Source: Mesobacillus maritimus (lineage in GTDB: Bacteria > Bacillota > Bacilli > Bacillales > Cytobacillaceae). From it: a stretch of DNA of 64,000 nucleotides. How positions within the stretch are numbered: position 1 is the first letter of the stretch; every line of letters begins with the position of its first letter. Of the stretch, positions 10,006-19,875 are shown in pieces. Location: NCBI RefSeq assembly GCF_019749255.1, contig NZ_JACWFH010000009.1:186001-250000 (forward strand), written 5' to 3'. The position numbers and the translations under genes are program-made. A model generated the notes under the pieces. The model saw nothing but the letters and a program-made list of their open reading frames with translations. It was not told the DNA's origin and did no database searches.

Positions 10006-10941
10006 CTAAATATCCTCATGATCCCCATCTTCAATGACATCTGCTAGTCGGCTCGTAAATTGCTCCGCTGCATTCACTCCCATCCGTTTCAGGCGGAAAT
10101 TCATCGCAGCTACCTCAATGATTACAGCAAGGTTTCGCCCAGGGCGAACGGGTACCGTTAATTTGGTAATATGTGAATCAATGATTTTCAACTTATCTTC
10201 TTCTAGACCGAGTCGATCATAGGTTTTATTTTTATCCCAAAGCTCTAAATCGATATTTAACGAAATGCGTTTATGTGTACGCACGGCACCGGCACCAAAT
10301 AACGTCATAACATTAATAATCCCAAGTCCGCGAATTTCGAGGAGATGTTCAATCAATTCAGGGGATGTACCGATCAGATTATCCTGGTCCTCTTGACGAA
10401 TTTCCACACAGTCATCTGCAACAAGACGATGGCCGCGCTTCACAAGTTCAAGCGCCGTTTCGCTTTTACCAACCCCACTCTTACCAGTAATAAGGACGCC
10501 AATCCCATAAATATCTACAAGGACACCATGGACGGCTGTAGTCGGAGCTAGCTTACTTTCAAGATAATTGGTCAAATGACTCGATAAACGCGTTGTTTTA
10601 TGGTTTGACCTCATGACTGGAACAGACTCCCGCTCAGAAGCTTCGATTAACTCTGCAGGAATTTCCATGTCCCTCGTGACGATGATTCCTGGAGTAAGGT
10701 CTGTACAAAGCTGAGCTAATCTTTTTTCTCTGTCTTTATCACTTAATTTTTCGATAAAGGTTAGCTCTGTTTTCCCAAGTAATTGCACTCGTTCTGCTGG
10801 ATAATATTCGAAGAATCCGGCCATTTCAAGTGCTGGCCGCGATAAGTCACTAATTGTAATTGGGCGGTTAATCCCTTCTTCCCCACTAATGAGTTCGAGT
10901 TTAAATTTTTCGATAATATCTTTTGTTCTGACTTTAGGCAA
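10006..10941 (-). CDS. hprK: HPr kinase/phosphorylase HprK
   Basis: Phosphorylates and dephosphorylates Ser46 of HPr and Crh, the central step of CcpA-mediated carbon catabolite repression in Firmicutes. The chosen start is a TTG (10939-10941) opening [13 protein letters not shown], behind GGAGG; the long in-frame extension upstream has no Met-RBS context and is not family-like. This gives 311 residues. The Walker A motif GKSGVGKS is at 153-160, the catalytic His in VHGVLVD at 138, and the HprK signature [16 protein letters not shown] at 201-216. It is the first gene of the operon hprK-lgt-yvoD-ppaX-yvoF. Confidence 0.95.
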   Translation of the reverse strand: MPKVRTKDIIEKFKLELISGEEGINRPITISDLSRPALEMAGFFEYYPAERVQLLGKTELTFIEKLSDKDREKRLAQLCTDLTPGIIVTRDMEIPAELIEASERESVPVMRSNHKTTRLSSHLTNYLESKLAPTTAVHGVLVDIYGIGVLITGKSGVGKSETALELVKRGHRLVADDCVEIRQEDQDNLIGTSPELIEHLLEIRGLGIINVMTLFGAGAVRTHKRISLNIDLELWDKNKTYDRLGLEEDKLKIIDSHITKLTVPVRPGRNLAVIIEVAAMNFRLKRMGVNAAEQFTSRLADVIEDGDHEDI

Positions 10942-11123
10942 AGAGGAATCCTCCTTCAAATTTTTAATAAAAAAATCAATACTATATATTTTAGCATTAT
11001 TTCGATAAGAACAAAACGAAGGAAACTCTAAAACCTGGTAGATAATTATAAAATCAAGGTGGTTAGCTCGATTTCTCCCTAAGAGGGTATAATGATGATA
11101 AAAGCAAAAGGTGGGATTAGTAA

Positions 11124-11357
11124 ATGAGTGCAAAAATGTTTGAATTACCAAAAAGTACAAAGGAAGAAATGGCTGCAGCGATACAAACATATTTCATGGA
11201 GGAACGGGGAGAGGAGCTCGGAGATTTGGCAGCAGTGTTAATGCTTGATTTTATTACCGAAAAATTAGGACCTACCTTTTATAATCTAGGTGTCCAAGAT
11301 TCTTACCGGTTTATGTCTCAAAAACTAGAAGATTTATTTGAGATTGAGAAAAAGTAG
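11124..11357 (+). CDS. DUF2164 family protein
   Basis: A 77-residue acidic protein with the DUF2164 pattern ([18 protein letters not shown], then [17 protein letters not shown]). No membrane segment or metal motif is seen and the function of the family is not known. It starts at an ATG behind AAAGGTGGG. TATAAT at 11088-11093 is a plausible -10, but no convincing -35 accompanies it. It is divergent from hprK and precedes the amidase gene by 95 bp. Confidence 0.85.
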   Translation: MSAKMFELPKSTKEEMAAAIQTYFMEERGEELGDLAAVLMLDFITEKLGPTFYNLGVQDSYRFMSQKLEDLFEIEKK

Positions 11358-11407
11358 TCAAATTTGTTTTCCCATACATTAGACCCTGTCCGTATCTACT
11401 CAACCTT

Positions 11408-11416
11408 CATATTATA
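11408..11416 (+). promoter_or_regulatory. SigK-like -10 element before the CwlC-like amidase
   Basis: CATATTATA fits the SigK -10 consensus CATANNNTA exactly, 36 bp before the ATG at 11453. A clean -35 (AC) at 16-17 bases was not found, so the call rests on the -10 and on the mother-cell role of the CwlC family. Confidence 0.4.
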
Positions 11417-11452
11417 ACAATGAATAAATAATATAATGGAAGGAGTGATAGA

Positions 11453-12250
11453 ATGAAAATCATGCTTGATGCAGGTCACGGGTATAATACACCTGGAAAA
11501 CGCAGTCCAGATGGCATGATAGAGTACGAGTTTAACAGGGCAGTTGCGCTTCACGCAAGGAGTTTATTGCAAAATTATCAAAACGTCACTGTCTACTTTG
11601 CCCATTCGGACAATCGTGATGTTCCGCTACAGGAACGGACCAACAATGCAAACAGCTTGAATGTTGATATCTATGTTTCGATTCATGCGAATGCGTTTGG
11701 AAGCGGAGGATGGACAAGTGCCAGTGGCATTGAGACCTATATTTATACATCTAAGCCTCGCATTGCCTTGCAGCTTGCACAAAAAATCCAACGAAATCTT
11801 GTTGCAGAAACAGGACTTCCAAATCGAGGCGTCAAAACAGCAGACTTTCATGTACTAAGGGAGACGAAAATGGACGGTGTCCTAGTTGAATGCGGATTTA
11901 TGACAAACCAAAACGACCTCAAACTCCTTCGTTCAGAGGAATATCGGCGAACAATTGCAGAAGGAATTGTTAAGGCCGTTTCCGATCAATTTAACCTCAA
12001 AAGAAAAAGCAATCCATCTCCACCTAGTACTTCTGGTTTGTACAAAGTACAAGCAGGAGCATTTAAAGCGAAGAAGAATGCTGATGATTTAGCTACAAAA
12101 TTACGTAGTGCTGGTTATACTCCTTATGTGTATCAGGAGAATGGATATTATAAAGTCCAAGTTGGAGCTTTTGAAAGGAAGCAAAACGCGGATTCACTTG
12201 TCTCCAAATTACGAAATGAAGGATATGAGACCGTTATTTTTCTTGATTAA
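11453..12250 (+). CDS. N-acetylmuramoyl-L-alanine amidase with two SPOR repeats (CwlC-like)
   Basis: A 265-residue zinc amidase that cuts the amide bond between muramic acid and L-Ala. The Amidase_3 domain covers residues 1-180, with zinc ligands H9, E24 and H78 (VSIHANAFG) and catalytic E146 (GVLVECGFMTN). Two tandem SPOR peptidoglycan-binding repeats follow, at about 195-228 and 231-264, each with YKVQ(A/V)GAF. There is no signal peptide. This architecture and length match B. subtilis CwlC, a SigK-dependent enzyme made in the mother cell and used for its lysis at the end of sporulation. A phage-type endolysin is the main alternative, but there are no phage genes around. A terminator hairpin follows. 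Confidence 0.85.
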   Translation: MKIMLDAGHGYNTPGKRSPDGMIEYEFNRAVALHARSLLQNYQNVTVYFAHSDNRDVPLQERTNNANSLNVDIYVSIHANAFGSGGWTSASGIETYIYTSKPRIALQLAQKIQRNLVAETGLPNRGVKTADFHVLRETKMDGVLVECGFMTNQNDLKLLRSEEYRRTIAEGIVKAVSDQFNLKRKSNPSPPSTSGLYKVQAGAFKAKKNADDLATKLRSAGYTPYVYQENGYYKVQVGAFERKQNADSLVSKLRNEGYETVIFLD

Positions 12251-12287
12251 ATCTTTTAGTTAACAAAACCTCTAAACAAGAACATTG

Positions 12288-12325
12288 AAAAAGCCGGACT
12301 CCCATAAAAGACCGGCAATTTTATT
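12288..12325. terminator. Bidirectional terminator between the amidase gene and yvlD
   Basis: Arms GCCGG (12293-12297) and CCGGC (12312-12316), extended on both sides, with T-rich flanks on both strands. It serves two convergent genes. Confidence 0.75.
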
Positions 12326-12336
12326 GTTCTTTTTTG

Positions 12337-12690
12337 TTATTCTTTATCTTTTTTTAAGATTGTATTTTGTAAAACGATGTTAACCAGCGACATTAATAGA
12401 GTCGTCAGAAGTGCCATTCCAAATCCTTCAATTTCAAATGAACTTCCCATTAAAGATTCAGTAAGTAAAAGTGTGATGGCATTTATAACAATCAGAAATA
12501 GCCCTAAGGTGACCAACGTTACTGGGAGAGTCAAGATAATCAGAATCGGTCGGACCAAAATGTTTAAAATGGAAAGTAAAAAGCTAGCTCCTAAAGCAGC
12601 ACTAAAGCTCGATAAATAGAAAGACTCAAAATAGCCTGCAATCGCAATAAAGATGACAGCATTGATGACAATTCCAATCAACCATTTCAT
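12337..12690 (-). CDS. yvlD: Phage-holin-family small membrane protein YvlD
   Basis: A 117-residue protein made almost entirely of four hydrophobic segments (starting MKWLIGIVINAVIFIAIAG, with NILVRPILIILTLPVTLVTLG in the centre). It belongs to the YvlD/holin family 4 group, whose members are generally not phage proteins. Its ATG overlaps the yvlB stop by 4 bp (12687-12690), so the two are translationally coupled. In B. subtilis the yvlABCD operon responds to envelope stress; yvlC (PspC domain) and yvlA are not present here. Confidence 0.85.
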   Translation of the reverse strand: MKWLIGIVINAVIFIAIAGYFESFYLSSFSAALGASFLLSILNILVRPILIILTLPVTLVTLGLFLIVINAITLLLTESLMGSSFEIEGFGMALLTTLLMSLVNIVLQNTILKKDKE

Positions 12691-13808
12691 AGGGTTTTTC
12701 TAAGCGAAATGGATCCTGTCTTTGATTCGGCATAGATTCTCAACGGAGTACTACTTTCTTCCCTTGTCACGAACCGCATCGATTTTTGAACCATTTCACT
12801 TTTATCCTCAATGATTTCAACGCCTTCAAGTTCTATATTGAAGTTCCCCAAATTTGATTTAAGCTCACCTCTAACTGGAGTACCCACTGGGACAAACAGG
12901 TCGACTGCACCTGTTCCAGATGAAGCTTCAATGCTTTCACATGTTTGGTTTCTTAGTGTGCAGTTTATGCTTCCACTAAAGGATTGCAGATCCGCACGTT
13001 GGAAGGTTCCATCGGTTCTAATCGAACCATTGATTGTTTCTGCCTCCAATTCATAAATATGACTCTCGGACACTTGAATACCACCGTTTGCTGTTTCGGT
13101 TTCAAGCTTTTTACACACAAGATTTTCAAATTTAATTTTCCCATTGGCGGTCTTTGCCTTTAGGTCATTTGCTTTTATATTCGTGCCGGTAATAGCACCA
13201 TTAAATAGTCGAACTCTTACCTTATCATAGTCTAAACGAGGAATGTACATGGTCACATCGACTTTCATCCATTTTTGTTGGTTCGAGAAAATCAATTTTT
13301 GACCATCAATTGAAAACAATACCTCATCGAGTAATTTTTGTCTTGCTTGTTCTTGATTTTCAACACGATAAACCTTCGCTGCGCATTCTACTCGCACATC
13401 TTCTTGATCCCAAGGGATTACTTCGACTGACCCATTTGCCAGGTCAATGTCCACCTGTGTTAAATTTGTACCGCTCTGCTGAAAAATATGAGTAATCTCT
13501 ACAGACTGACCGAAGTTTAAATCTAAGTCAAAGTCCTTAATTTTTTTGAAGGCTGTATCCACAAAATCCATGATTTTATCAACGGCCGAATGAAGCTTTG
13601 GTCCTGTAGACTCTTCCTTTTTGTAATGACCATTAGTGTATGAATCATCCTGCTTTACTGTCGTTGACAGTTCCGTAATCAGCTCTGCTTTTTTGTCTTC
13701 CATGGTTTTTTCCTTTTTATCAAGCTCTTCGATAAGGAATAAAGCTTCCTCAACGGTCAGTCTCCCTTCTTCCACCATCTTCAATATCTTCTTTCGCTCT
13801 TCTTGCAT
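12687..13808 (-). CDS. yvlB: DUF4097 beta-helical protein YvlB (LiaX-like)
   Basis: A 373-residue protein with a short N-terminal helical domain (EERKKILKMVEEGRLTVEEALFLIEEL, residues 3-29) of the type found in YvlB/LiaX. A charged linker follows, and then from about residue 115 repeating short beta strands (VRLFNGAITG, AKTANGKIKF, TETANGGIQV, AETINGSIRT, SFSGSINC), the DUF4097 adhesin-like pattern. The repeated NG-x-I signature is easy to see. LiaX in enterococci senses antimicrobial peptides; a similar role here is inference. It forms an operon with yvlD. The intergenic tandem array lies upstream. Confidence 0.85.
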   Translation of the reverse strand: MQEERKKILKMVEEGRLTVEEALFLIEELDKKEKTMEDKKAELITELSTTVKQDDSYTNGHYKKEESTGPKLHSAVDKIMDFVDTAFKKIKDFDLDLNFGQSVEITHIFQQSGTNLTQVDIDLANGSVEVIPWDQEDVRVECAAKVYRVENQEQARQKLLDEVLFSIDGQKLIFSNQQKWMKVDVTMYIPRLDYDKVRVRLFNGAITGTNIKANDLKAKTANGKIKFENLVCKKLETETANGGIQVSESHIYELEAETINGSIRTDGTFQRADLQSFSGSINCTLRNQTCESIEASSGTGAVDLFVPVGTPVRGELKSNLGNFNIELEGVEIIEDKSEMVQKSMRFVTREESSTPLRIYAESKTGSISLRKTL

Positions 13809-14006
13809 CTAAACTACCTCCTCGCACTCTCAATATATTCTCATTTCCCAAACTTAAAACAGTAATGCAATAATTAATGAGGCTCTATTAGTAATACGTA
13901 TGTACAATAGCAGAGGTTTCAATCCTCTTACTACATTTCTAGATTAGGGTAAAAATACATTTCTCATTCAAGCTGAGTAAAAGGAATTTTTGTTGCTCAA
14001 GACTAG
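13809..14006. other. Upstream region of yvlB
   Basis: About 200 bp between yvlB and the 52-bp array. It should contain the yvlB promoter on the minus strand, but no convincing -35/-10 pair was recognised. AGGAGG stands properly before the yvlB ATG. Confidence 0.5.
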
Positions 14007-14416
14007 TCTTTTCCCATACCTTATGATTTTCTATGACTATGGGGTTGGAGAGGGCTTGTCTTATCCCATACTTCATGACTTTATTTGCCTATGGGCTTTG
14101 AGGCGGCTGCTCTTTTACCATACTTCATACCTTTCCTTGACTATGGGCATTGAGACAGCTTCTCTTTTACCATACTTCATACCTCTTCTTGACTATGGGC
14201 ATTGAGACGGCTTCTCTTTTACCATACTCCATAACCTCCCATGACTATGGGCACTGAGAGAGCCCCTCTTTTCCCATACTCCATGACTCTCCTTGACTAT
14301 GGGCATTGAGGCGGCTCCTCTTTTCCCATACTCCATGACTCTCCTTGACTATGGGCTTTGAGGCGGCTCCTCTTTTCCCATACTCCCTGATCTACAATGA
14401 CTATGAGCACTGAGAC
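14007..14416. repeat. 52-bp intergenic tandem repeat array (8 units)
   Basis: Eight units with an exact 52-bp period: the CCCATA or ACCATA element recurs at 14013, 14065, 14117, 14169, 14221, 14273, 14325 and 14377. Each is followed 18-19 bases later by TATGGG (TATGAG in the last), giving an inverted repeat CCCATA/TATGGG per unit. The downstream part of the unit (GAGGCGGCTCCTCTTTT and variants) is more variable. The array sits between the uvrA terminator and yvlB. A 71-codon open frame runs through part of it, but the period is not a multiple of three and the frame is not credible. Confidence 0.9.
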
Positions 14417-14419
14417 AAA

Positions 14420-14459
14420 AGAAAAACGCATCTCGCTGAAAAGTCGAGAGCGTTTTTCG
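14420..14459 (-). terminator. Terminator of the uvrBA operon
   Basis: On the minus strand AAAACGCTCTCGAC and its partner around GCGAGATGCGTTTTT form a strong hairpin with T-run, 10 bp after the uvrA stop codon. Confidence 0.8.
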
Positions 14460-14469
14460 GTTACTCAGG

Positions 14470-17346
14470 TCATGTTGAGCTGATGCTTTCTTTTTCCAGA
14501 ACCTGTTGTTTCATTCGTAATCGATCACGTTCTAGGATTGGTTTTAAGTACTTGCCAGTAAAGGACTCTGGCACCTCTGCGATTTGTTCTGGTGTACCGG
14601 TGGCGACAATGGTACCACCACGATCTCCACCTTCAGGTCCGAGGTCAATTATATGGTCCGCTGCTTTAATAACGTCTAAATTATGCTCAATGACAAGCAC
14701 GGTATCACCATTGTCCACTAGCCGTTGCAGAACTAATAACAGACGAGAGATATCATCAACATGCAAGCCTGTTGTCGGTTCGTCAAGAATATAAAGGGAG
14801 CGCCCTTGTGAACGTCGATGAAGTTCAGATGCAAGCTTAACACGCTGGGCCTCTCCTCCAGATAGAGTAGTGGCTGGCTGGCCGAGTGTAATATAGCCTA
14901 AGCCAACATCGGCAATCGTTTGAAGCTTTCGTTTAATTTTCGGGATATTGCTAAAGAACTCCACCGCGTCCTCGACGGTCATCTCGAGAATATCAGAAAT
15001 GTTCTTTCCTTTATACTGCACTTCTAGCGTTTCACGATTATACCGTTTCCCATTACATACTTCGCATGGTACATACACATCTGGAAGAAAATGCATTTCG
15101 ATTCTGATAATCCCATCTCCACGGCAGGCTTCGCAACGACCACCTTTCACATTAAAGCTAAAGCGGCCTTTTTTATAGCCTCTAACCTTTGCCTCATTTG
15201 TTGACGTAAAGACATCACGAATGTCATCAAAAACTCCGGTGTAGGTGGCTGGATTAGACCTCGGTGTTCGACCAATAGGGGCTTGGTCAATATCAATCAC
15301 CTTTTCTAGGTGTTCCACACCTTTTATTTCACGAAACTCACCCGGTCTGCTTTTGGCGCGATTTAGCTTCATTGCAAGTGACTTATGCAAAATTTCATTG
15401 ATTAACGTACTTTTGCCTGATCCTGATACGCCCGTCACTGCAATGAACGTCCCAAGTGGAAATTTTACATTAATGTTTTTTAAGTTATTTTCCTTTGCCC
15501 CTTTTATTTCAACGAAACGGTTATCATGTTTTCGCCGTTCGATTGGCAACGGAATAAATTTACCTCCTGACAGATATTGTCCTGTCAACGAACCTGGATC
15601 GTTCATAACCTCTTGAGGCGTTCCCGCTGACACAATCGTACCGCCATGAACCCCTGCGCCAGGTCCAACATCGATTAAGTAATCTGCCGCTAACATCGTA
15701 TCTTCATCATGTTCTACGACAATAAGCGTGTTCCCGATGTCTCTCATATTTTTAAGGGTGTCAATTAAGCGGTCATTATCTCGCTGATGGAGACCGATAG
15801 AAGGTTCATCAAGAATATAAAGAACGCCTGTCAGGCTGGAGCCAATTTGCGTTGCAAGCCTTATTCGTTGCGCCTCTCCCCCTGATAATGTTCCAGCGGC
15901 TCGGCTCAAGGTTAAATAATCGAGACCAACATTTTTTAAGAAACCAAGTCGTTCTTTGATTTCCCTTAAAATTAGATTGGCAATTTGGATTTCTGTTTCA
16001 GAAAGCTGAAGATTTTCAAAGTGCTGATAGGCTTCTTCAACCGAAAGTCTTGATATGTGCCCGATGTGCTTATTTTCAATAAGCACGGCAAGGCTTTCTG
16101 GTCTTAGCCTGTTTCCTTTACAAGAAGGGCAAGGGCTTTCAGCCATATATTTTTCCATTTGGTCCCGAATAAAGTCGGAGCTTGTCTCCTTATAACGCCT
16201 GTCAACGTTACGTAGGACACCTTCAAATTGAACATAATTTTCTCTTACTTGCCCAAAATCATTTTCATAACGGAAGTAGATTCGATCACTTCCTGACCCG
16301 TTAAGGATTTTATCAAGCTGATCGTTTGGTAAATCCTTTACAGGAGTATCTAAATCGATTCCGTAATGATTGCAAACTGCTTCAAGCAACTGTGGGTAAT
16401 ATTGTGAACTTGTCGGCTCCCATGGGGCAATGGCATGCTTTCTTAAACTCAATTCTTTATTGGGGACCACAAGGTCAACATCCACATTCTTCTTAAAGCC
16501 AAGGCCGTCACACTCTGGACATGCTCCATAAGGTGTGTTAAACGAAAACATTCTCGGCTCCAATTCACCTATCGAGAACCCACATAATGGGCAGGAATGG
16601 TTTTCGCTGAACAGTAGCTCTTCTTCACCAATCACATCGATTAAAACTTTTCCTTCCCCTAGCCTTAAGGCCGTTTCAAGAGAATCCGCAATCCTGGCAG
16701 AGATTCCTTCTTTCACAACAATTCGGTCCACTACTACTTCAATCGAGTGTTTCTTGTTTTTATCGAGCTCAATCTCGTCACTCACATCATGCATTTCCCC
16801 GTCAATTCGCACACGAACATATCCCTGCTTTTTTATATCCTCAAGGACTTTTATATGTTGGCCTTTTTTACCGGATATAACTGGAGCCATGATTTGCATT
16901 TTGGTCCGCTCAGGGTATTCAAGAAGGCGGTCAACCATTTGTTCAATGGTCTGAGAAGAAATTTCAATATTATGTATTGGACAAACTGCTTTTCCTACTC
17001 GCGCATATAACAAACGCATATAATCATAGATTTCCGTTACCGTTGCCACGGTTGAACGAGGGTTATTGCTTGTTGTTTTTTGATCAATTGAGATTGCTGG
17101 AGAAAGTCCTTCTATCGAATCTACATCTGGCTTGTCCATCTGTCCAAGGAACTGACGGGCATAAGCCGATAAGGATTCAACATATCTTCGTTGACCTTCT
17201 GCATAGATGGTATCAAAAGCTAGCGAGGACTTTCCAGAGCCGGAAAGTCCTGTTAATACAACAAGCTTATCTCTCGGAATGGTGACATCGATATTTTTTA
17301 AATTATGGGCTCTGGCGCCTTTTACGATTAATTTTTCCATCGCCAT
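14470..17346 (-). CDS. uvrA: UvrABC excinuclease subunit A
   Basis: The damage-recognition ATPase of nucleotide excision repair, acting as a dimer that loads UvrB. The 958 residues match the family. The first Walker A is GLSGSGKS at residues 33-40 and the second is GVSGSGKST in the C-terminal half. There are two ABC signatures ([13 protein letters not shown] and [13 protein letters not shown]). Zinc-finger cysteines appear in [19 protein letters not shown] with CPEC, in CPSCKG and in CEACRGDG with CEVCNG. It starts 7 bp after the uvrB stop codon and is cotranscribed with it. Confidence 0.98.
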   Translation of the reverse strand: MAMEKLIVKGARAHNLKNIDVTIPRDKLVVLTGLSGSGKSSLAFDTIYAEGQRRYVESLSAYARQFLGQMDKPDVDSIEGLSPAISIDQKTTSNNPRSTVATVTEIYDYMRLLYARVGKAVCPIHNIEISSQTIEQMVDRLLEYPERTKMQIMAPVISGKKGQHIKVLEDIKKQGYVRVRIDGEMHDVSDEIELDKNKKHSIEVVVDRIVVKEGISARIADSLETALRLGEGKVLIDVIGEEELLFSENHSCPLCGFSIGELEPRMFSFNTPYGACPECDGLGFKKNVDVDLVVPNKELSLRKHAIAPWEPTSSQYYPQLLEAVCNHYGIDLDTPVKDLPNDQLDKILNGSGSDRIYFRYENDFGQVRENYVQFEGVLRNVDRRYKETSSDFIRDQMEKYMAESPCPSCKGNRLRPESLAVLIENKHIGHISRLSVEEAYQHFENLQLSETEIQIANLILREIKERLGFLKNVGLDYLTLSRAAGTLSGGEAQRIRLATQIGSSLTGVLYILDEPSIGLHQRDNDRLIDTLKNMRDIGNTLIVVEHDEDTMLAADYLIDVGPGAGVHGGTIVSAGTPQEVMNDPGSLTGQYLSGGKFIPLPIERRKHDNRFVEIKGAKENNLKNINVKFPLGTFIAVTGVSGSGKSTLINEILHKSLAMKLNRAKSRPGEFREIKGVEHLEKVIDIDQAPIGRTPRSNPATYTGVFDDIRDVFTSTNEAKVRGYKKGRFSFNVKGGRCEACRGDGIIRIEMHFLPDVYVPCEVCNGKRYNRETLEVQYKGKNISDILEMTVEDAVEFFSNIPKIKRKLQTIADVGLGYITLGQPATTLSGGEAQRVKLASELHRRSQGRSLYILDEPTTGLHVDDISRLLLVLQRLVDNGDTVLVIEHNLDVIKAADHIIDLGPEGGDRGGTIVATGTPEQIAEVPESFTGKYLKPILERDRLRMKQQVLEKESISST

Positions 17347-17353
17347 GTTTCTG

Positions 17354-19330
17354 TCATCCTTCCGCTTTTAACTCAAGTATAAGATCACGCAACTCAGCAG
17401 CACGTTCGAAATTGAGTGCCTTTGCTGCTTCCTTCATTTCTTTTTCCATATTGACGATTACCTCGTCGCGTTCTTTCTTGGTAAGCTTTTTAATGTTTTC
17501 TGATGGTTTGTACTCTTCCTGCTCTTCAGCTGCAATTGTCGCACGAATTGCCTCACGAATATCCTTTTGAATGGTCTGAGGCGTAATGCCATGTTTCTCA
17601 TTGTATTCTTCTTGAATTGAACGTCGACGTTTCGTTTCGCTAATGGCCATTTCCATTGAATGCGTCATTTTATCTGCATACATAATCACGTGACCATTGG
17701 CATTTCGAGCCGCACGACCAATTGTTTGAATTAAAGAACGTTCCGAACGCAAGAAACCTTCCTTATCCGCATCTAAAATGGTTACCAATGAAACCTCTGG
17801 AATATCTAGCCCCTCCCTAAGGAGGTTGATTCCAACAAGCACATCATATTTTCCTAGACGAAGCTCGCGAATGATTTCAATTCGCTCCAATGTCTTCACT
17901 TCTGAATGGAGGTAATTGACTTTAATTCCGATTTCCTTTAAGTAATCGGTTAAATCCTCGGACATTTTCTTCGTCAGAGTCGTCACAAGAACACGTTCAT
18001 TCCGCTTTACTCGCTCTTGAATTTCACCGATTAAGTCATCAATTTGTCCTTCGATTGGTCGAACATCAATGGTTGGGTCTAGGAGACCGGTTGGACGAAT
18101 GATTTGTTCAACCATTTCACGAGTATGCTCAATTTCGTATGGACCTGGAGTGGCAGAAACATAAATCGCGTTGGTGATATGCTTCTCAAACTCATCAAAT
18201 GTAAGCGGTCGGTTATCAAGCGCAGAAGGCAAACGAAAACCATGTTCAACCAGTACATTTTTCCGAGCTTGGTCGCCATTATACATCCCCCTTACCTGTG
18301 GCAAGGTAACATGCGACTCGTCGATGACAAGTAAAAAGTCCTCCGGAAAATAATCCAGCAAAGTATAAGGCGTAGAACCCGGCGGTCGCAACGTTAAGTG
18401 CCGCGAGTAGTTTTCAATTCCAGAACAAAAGCCCATTTCGCGCATCATTTCTAAGTCATACCGAGTCCGTTGTTCAAGCCGCTGAGCTTCAAGCAGTTTA
18501 TCGTTTTCACGCATCTCAGCTAAACGCTCTTCTAATTCTTTTTCAATATTTTCAATGGCTACTTTCATCTTTTCTTCACGTGTAACGAAGTGGGAAGCTG
18601 GAAAGATCGCCACATGATCTCGTTCCCCAAGAATTTCCCCGGTTAAAGCATCCACCTCTCGGATTCGGTCAATTTCGTCCCCGAAGAATTCAATCCGAAT
18701 GCAATGCTCATCTCTTGAAGCAGGGAAGATTTCCACCACATCGCCCCGAACACGGAAGGTTCCACGCTTAAAGTCGATGTCATTTCGTTCATATTGGACA
18801 TCAACAAGCTTATGTAAAAGCTGGTTTCGTTCAATTTCCATTCCCGTCCTAAGCGAAACAACTAATTCTCGATATTCTTCAGGAGAACCGAGACCATAAA
18901 TACAGCTAACACTGGCGATGATAATGACATCTTTTCTCTCAAAAAGCGAAGAGGTTGCCGAGTGTCGTAGTTTATCAATTTCGTCATTGATACTTGCATC
19001 TTTTTCAATAAACGTATCCGTTTGTGGTACGTATGCTTCTGGCTGGTAGTAATCATAATAACTGACAAAATATTCGACCGCATTATTAGGAAAGAATTCC
19101 TTAAACTCACTATATAGCTGGCCAGCCAGTGTTTTATTATGAGCTATGACTAAGGTCGGTTTGTTAATCTCTTTAATGACATTGGAAACAGTGAATGTTT
19201 TCCCCGTCCCCGTCGCTCCAAGCAGCGTTTGATGCCGCTTATTTTCTTTGATCCCCTGAACCAGTTGTTTAATCGCTTCCGGCTGATCACCTTGTGGGGA
19301 GTATTTTGAAACTAATTCAAACTGGTCCAC
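17354..19330 (-). CDS. uvrB: UvrABC excinuclease subunit B
   Basis: The helicase-like subunit that verifies damage and recruits UvrC. 658 residues starting at a GTG (19328-19330) behind GGAGG. Walker A GATGTGKT is at 38-45, the beta-hairpin region includes [16 protein letters not shown], helicase motif VI is QTIGRAARN, and the C-terminal UvrC-interacting UVR motif ([22 protein letters not shown]) closes the protein. In B. subtilis uvrBA is LexA-controlled; no clear Cheo box (GAAC-N4-GTTC) was found upstream here, so SOS control is not supported by what can be read. Confidence 0.98.
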   Translation of the reverse strand: MDQFELVSKYSPQGDQPEAIKQLVQGIKENKRHQTLLGATGTGKTFTVSNVIKEINKPTLVIAHNKTLAGQLYSEFKEFFPNNAVEYFVSYYDYYQPEAYVPQTDTFIEKDASINDEIDKLRHSATSSLFERKDVIIIASVSCIYGLGSPEEYRELVVSLRTGMEIERNQLLHKLVDVQYERNDIDFKRGTFRVRGDVVEIFPASRDEHCIRIEFFGDEIDRIREVDALTGEILGERDHVAIFPASHFVTREEKMKVAIENIEKELEERLAEMRENDKLLEAQRLEQRTRYDLEMMREMGFCSGIENYSRHLTLRPPGSTPYTLLDYFPEDFLLVIDESHVTLPQVRGMYNGDQARKNVLVEHGFRLPSALDNRPLTFDEFEKHITNAIYVSATPGPYEIEHTREMVEQIIRPTGLLDPTIDVRPIEGQIDDLIGEIQERVKRNERVLVTTLTKKMSEDLTDYLKEIGIKVNYLHSEVKTLERIEIIRELRLGKYDVLVGINLLREGLDIPEVSLVTILDADKEGFLRSERSLIQTIGRAARNANGHVIMYADKMTHSMEMAISETKRRRSIQEEYNEKHGITPQTIQKDIREAIRATIAAEEQEEYKPSENIKKLTKKERDEVIVNMEKEMKEAAKALNFERAAELRDLILELKAEG

Positions 19331-19524
19331 ACCAAATCCTCCTGTAATCTTTTTATTCTATTGCACTTGTTCTCTTCAAGTTATGTACTTATCCTGATGT
19401 TTCCACATTCTATATCATCATTCTACCACAAAGGGAAGGAAAGTAACCACAAAAAAGCAAACAGGCGTTCTACCACTTTAATGGGCGGTGTCAAATTAGA
19501 ACGACTTCCCTCGAATGTTGGTTC

Positions 19525-19540
19525 ATCAAACGTTTGGTTA
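19525..19540. promoter_or_regulatory. Operator-like palindrome, imperfect copy
   Basis: ATCAAACGTTTGGTTA shares the central CAAACGTTTG with the perfect copy 56 bp further on and matches it at 15 of 16 positions. Two copies about 56 bp apart suggest a dimeric repressor site. CAAACGTTTG with central CG is the core of several LacI-family operators such as PurR and RbsR in enterobacteria; the cognate regulator here is unknown. Confidence 0.45.
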
Positions 19541-19580
19541 ACATTGTAAACCCCTTCAATGACTAGTTTCTTGTTATTTT

Positions 19581-19598
19581 TAATCAAACGTTTGATTA
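19581..19598. promoter_or_regulatory. Operator-like perfect 18-bp palindrome
   Basis: TAATCAAACGTTTGATTA is fully palindromic. It lies 250 bp upstream of uvrB and about 280 bp upstream of the kinase start, so either gene could be the target. Confidence 0.5.
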
Positions 19599-19875
19599 GT
19601 ATTGGAATCCGACAAAAACGAAGCTTATAGTTTCTCTTTTTCTACGTATCATGATTAATATTTTACCCTACTCAATAACAGTCTACACTCCTACAAAACG
19701 CTTCTTACATATGAAAAGGGGTGTACACACAAACTAAAAGATTTCCTTAAGTTGATTTAAATAAAAAATTACCAAAGAAAATTCATAGAAAATTCAAAAG
19801 TGTGATATGGACAACAGTTTTTTATGGAGATTTATTTTAAAATGGATGGATAATGGCAGAAAGGAAGTGATAGGA

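Larger units (their letters stand above)
19331..19875. other. Gene-free divergent region between uvrB and the kinase gene
   Basis: About 545 bp. It holds two CAAACGTTTG palindromes (19525-19540 and 19581-19598, listed separately). Upstream ATG codons at 19807 and 19846 are in frame with the kinase but lack a ribosome binding site. No convincing full promoter was identified for either gene. Confidence 0.5.

Noticed and set aside
10942-11190. 83-residue N-terminal extension of HprK
   Set aside because: It overlaps the divergent DUF2164 gene. The TTG at 10941 has GGAGG and the following residues match the HprK N terminus.
13990-14205. 71-codon open frame on the plus strand
   Set aside because: It lies in the 52-bp array, whose period is not a multiple of three. 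There is no ribosome binding site and the product is not protein-like.
19331-19600. LexA (Cheo) box for uvrBA
   Set aside because: No GAAC-N4-GTTC arrangement close to consensus was found; the CAAACGTTTG palindromes do not fit the LexA pattern.
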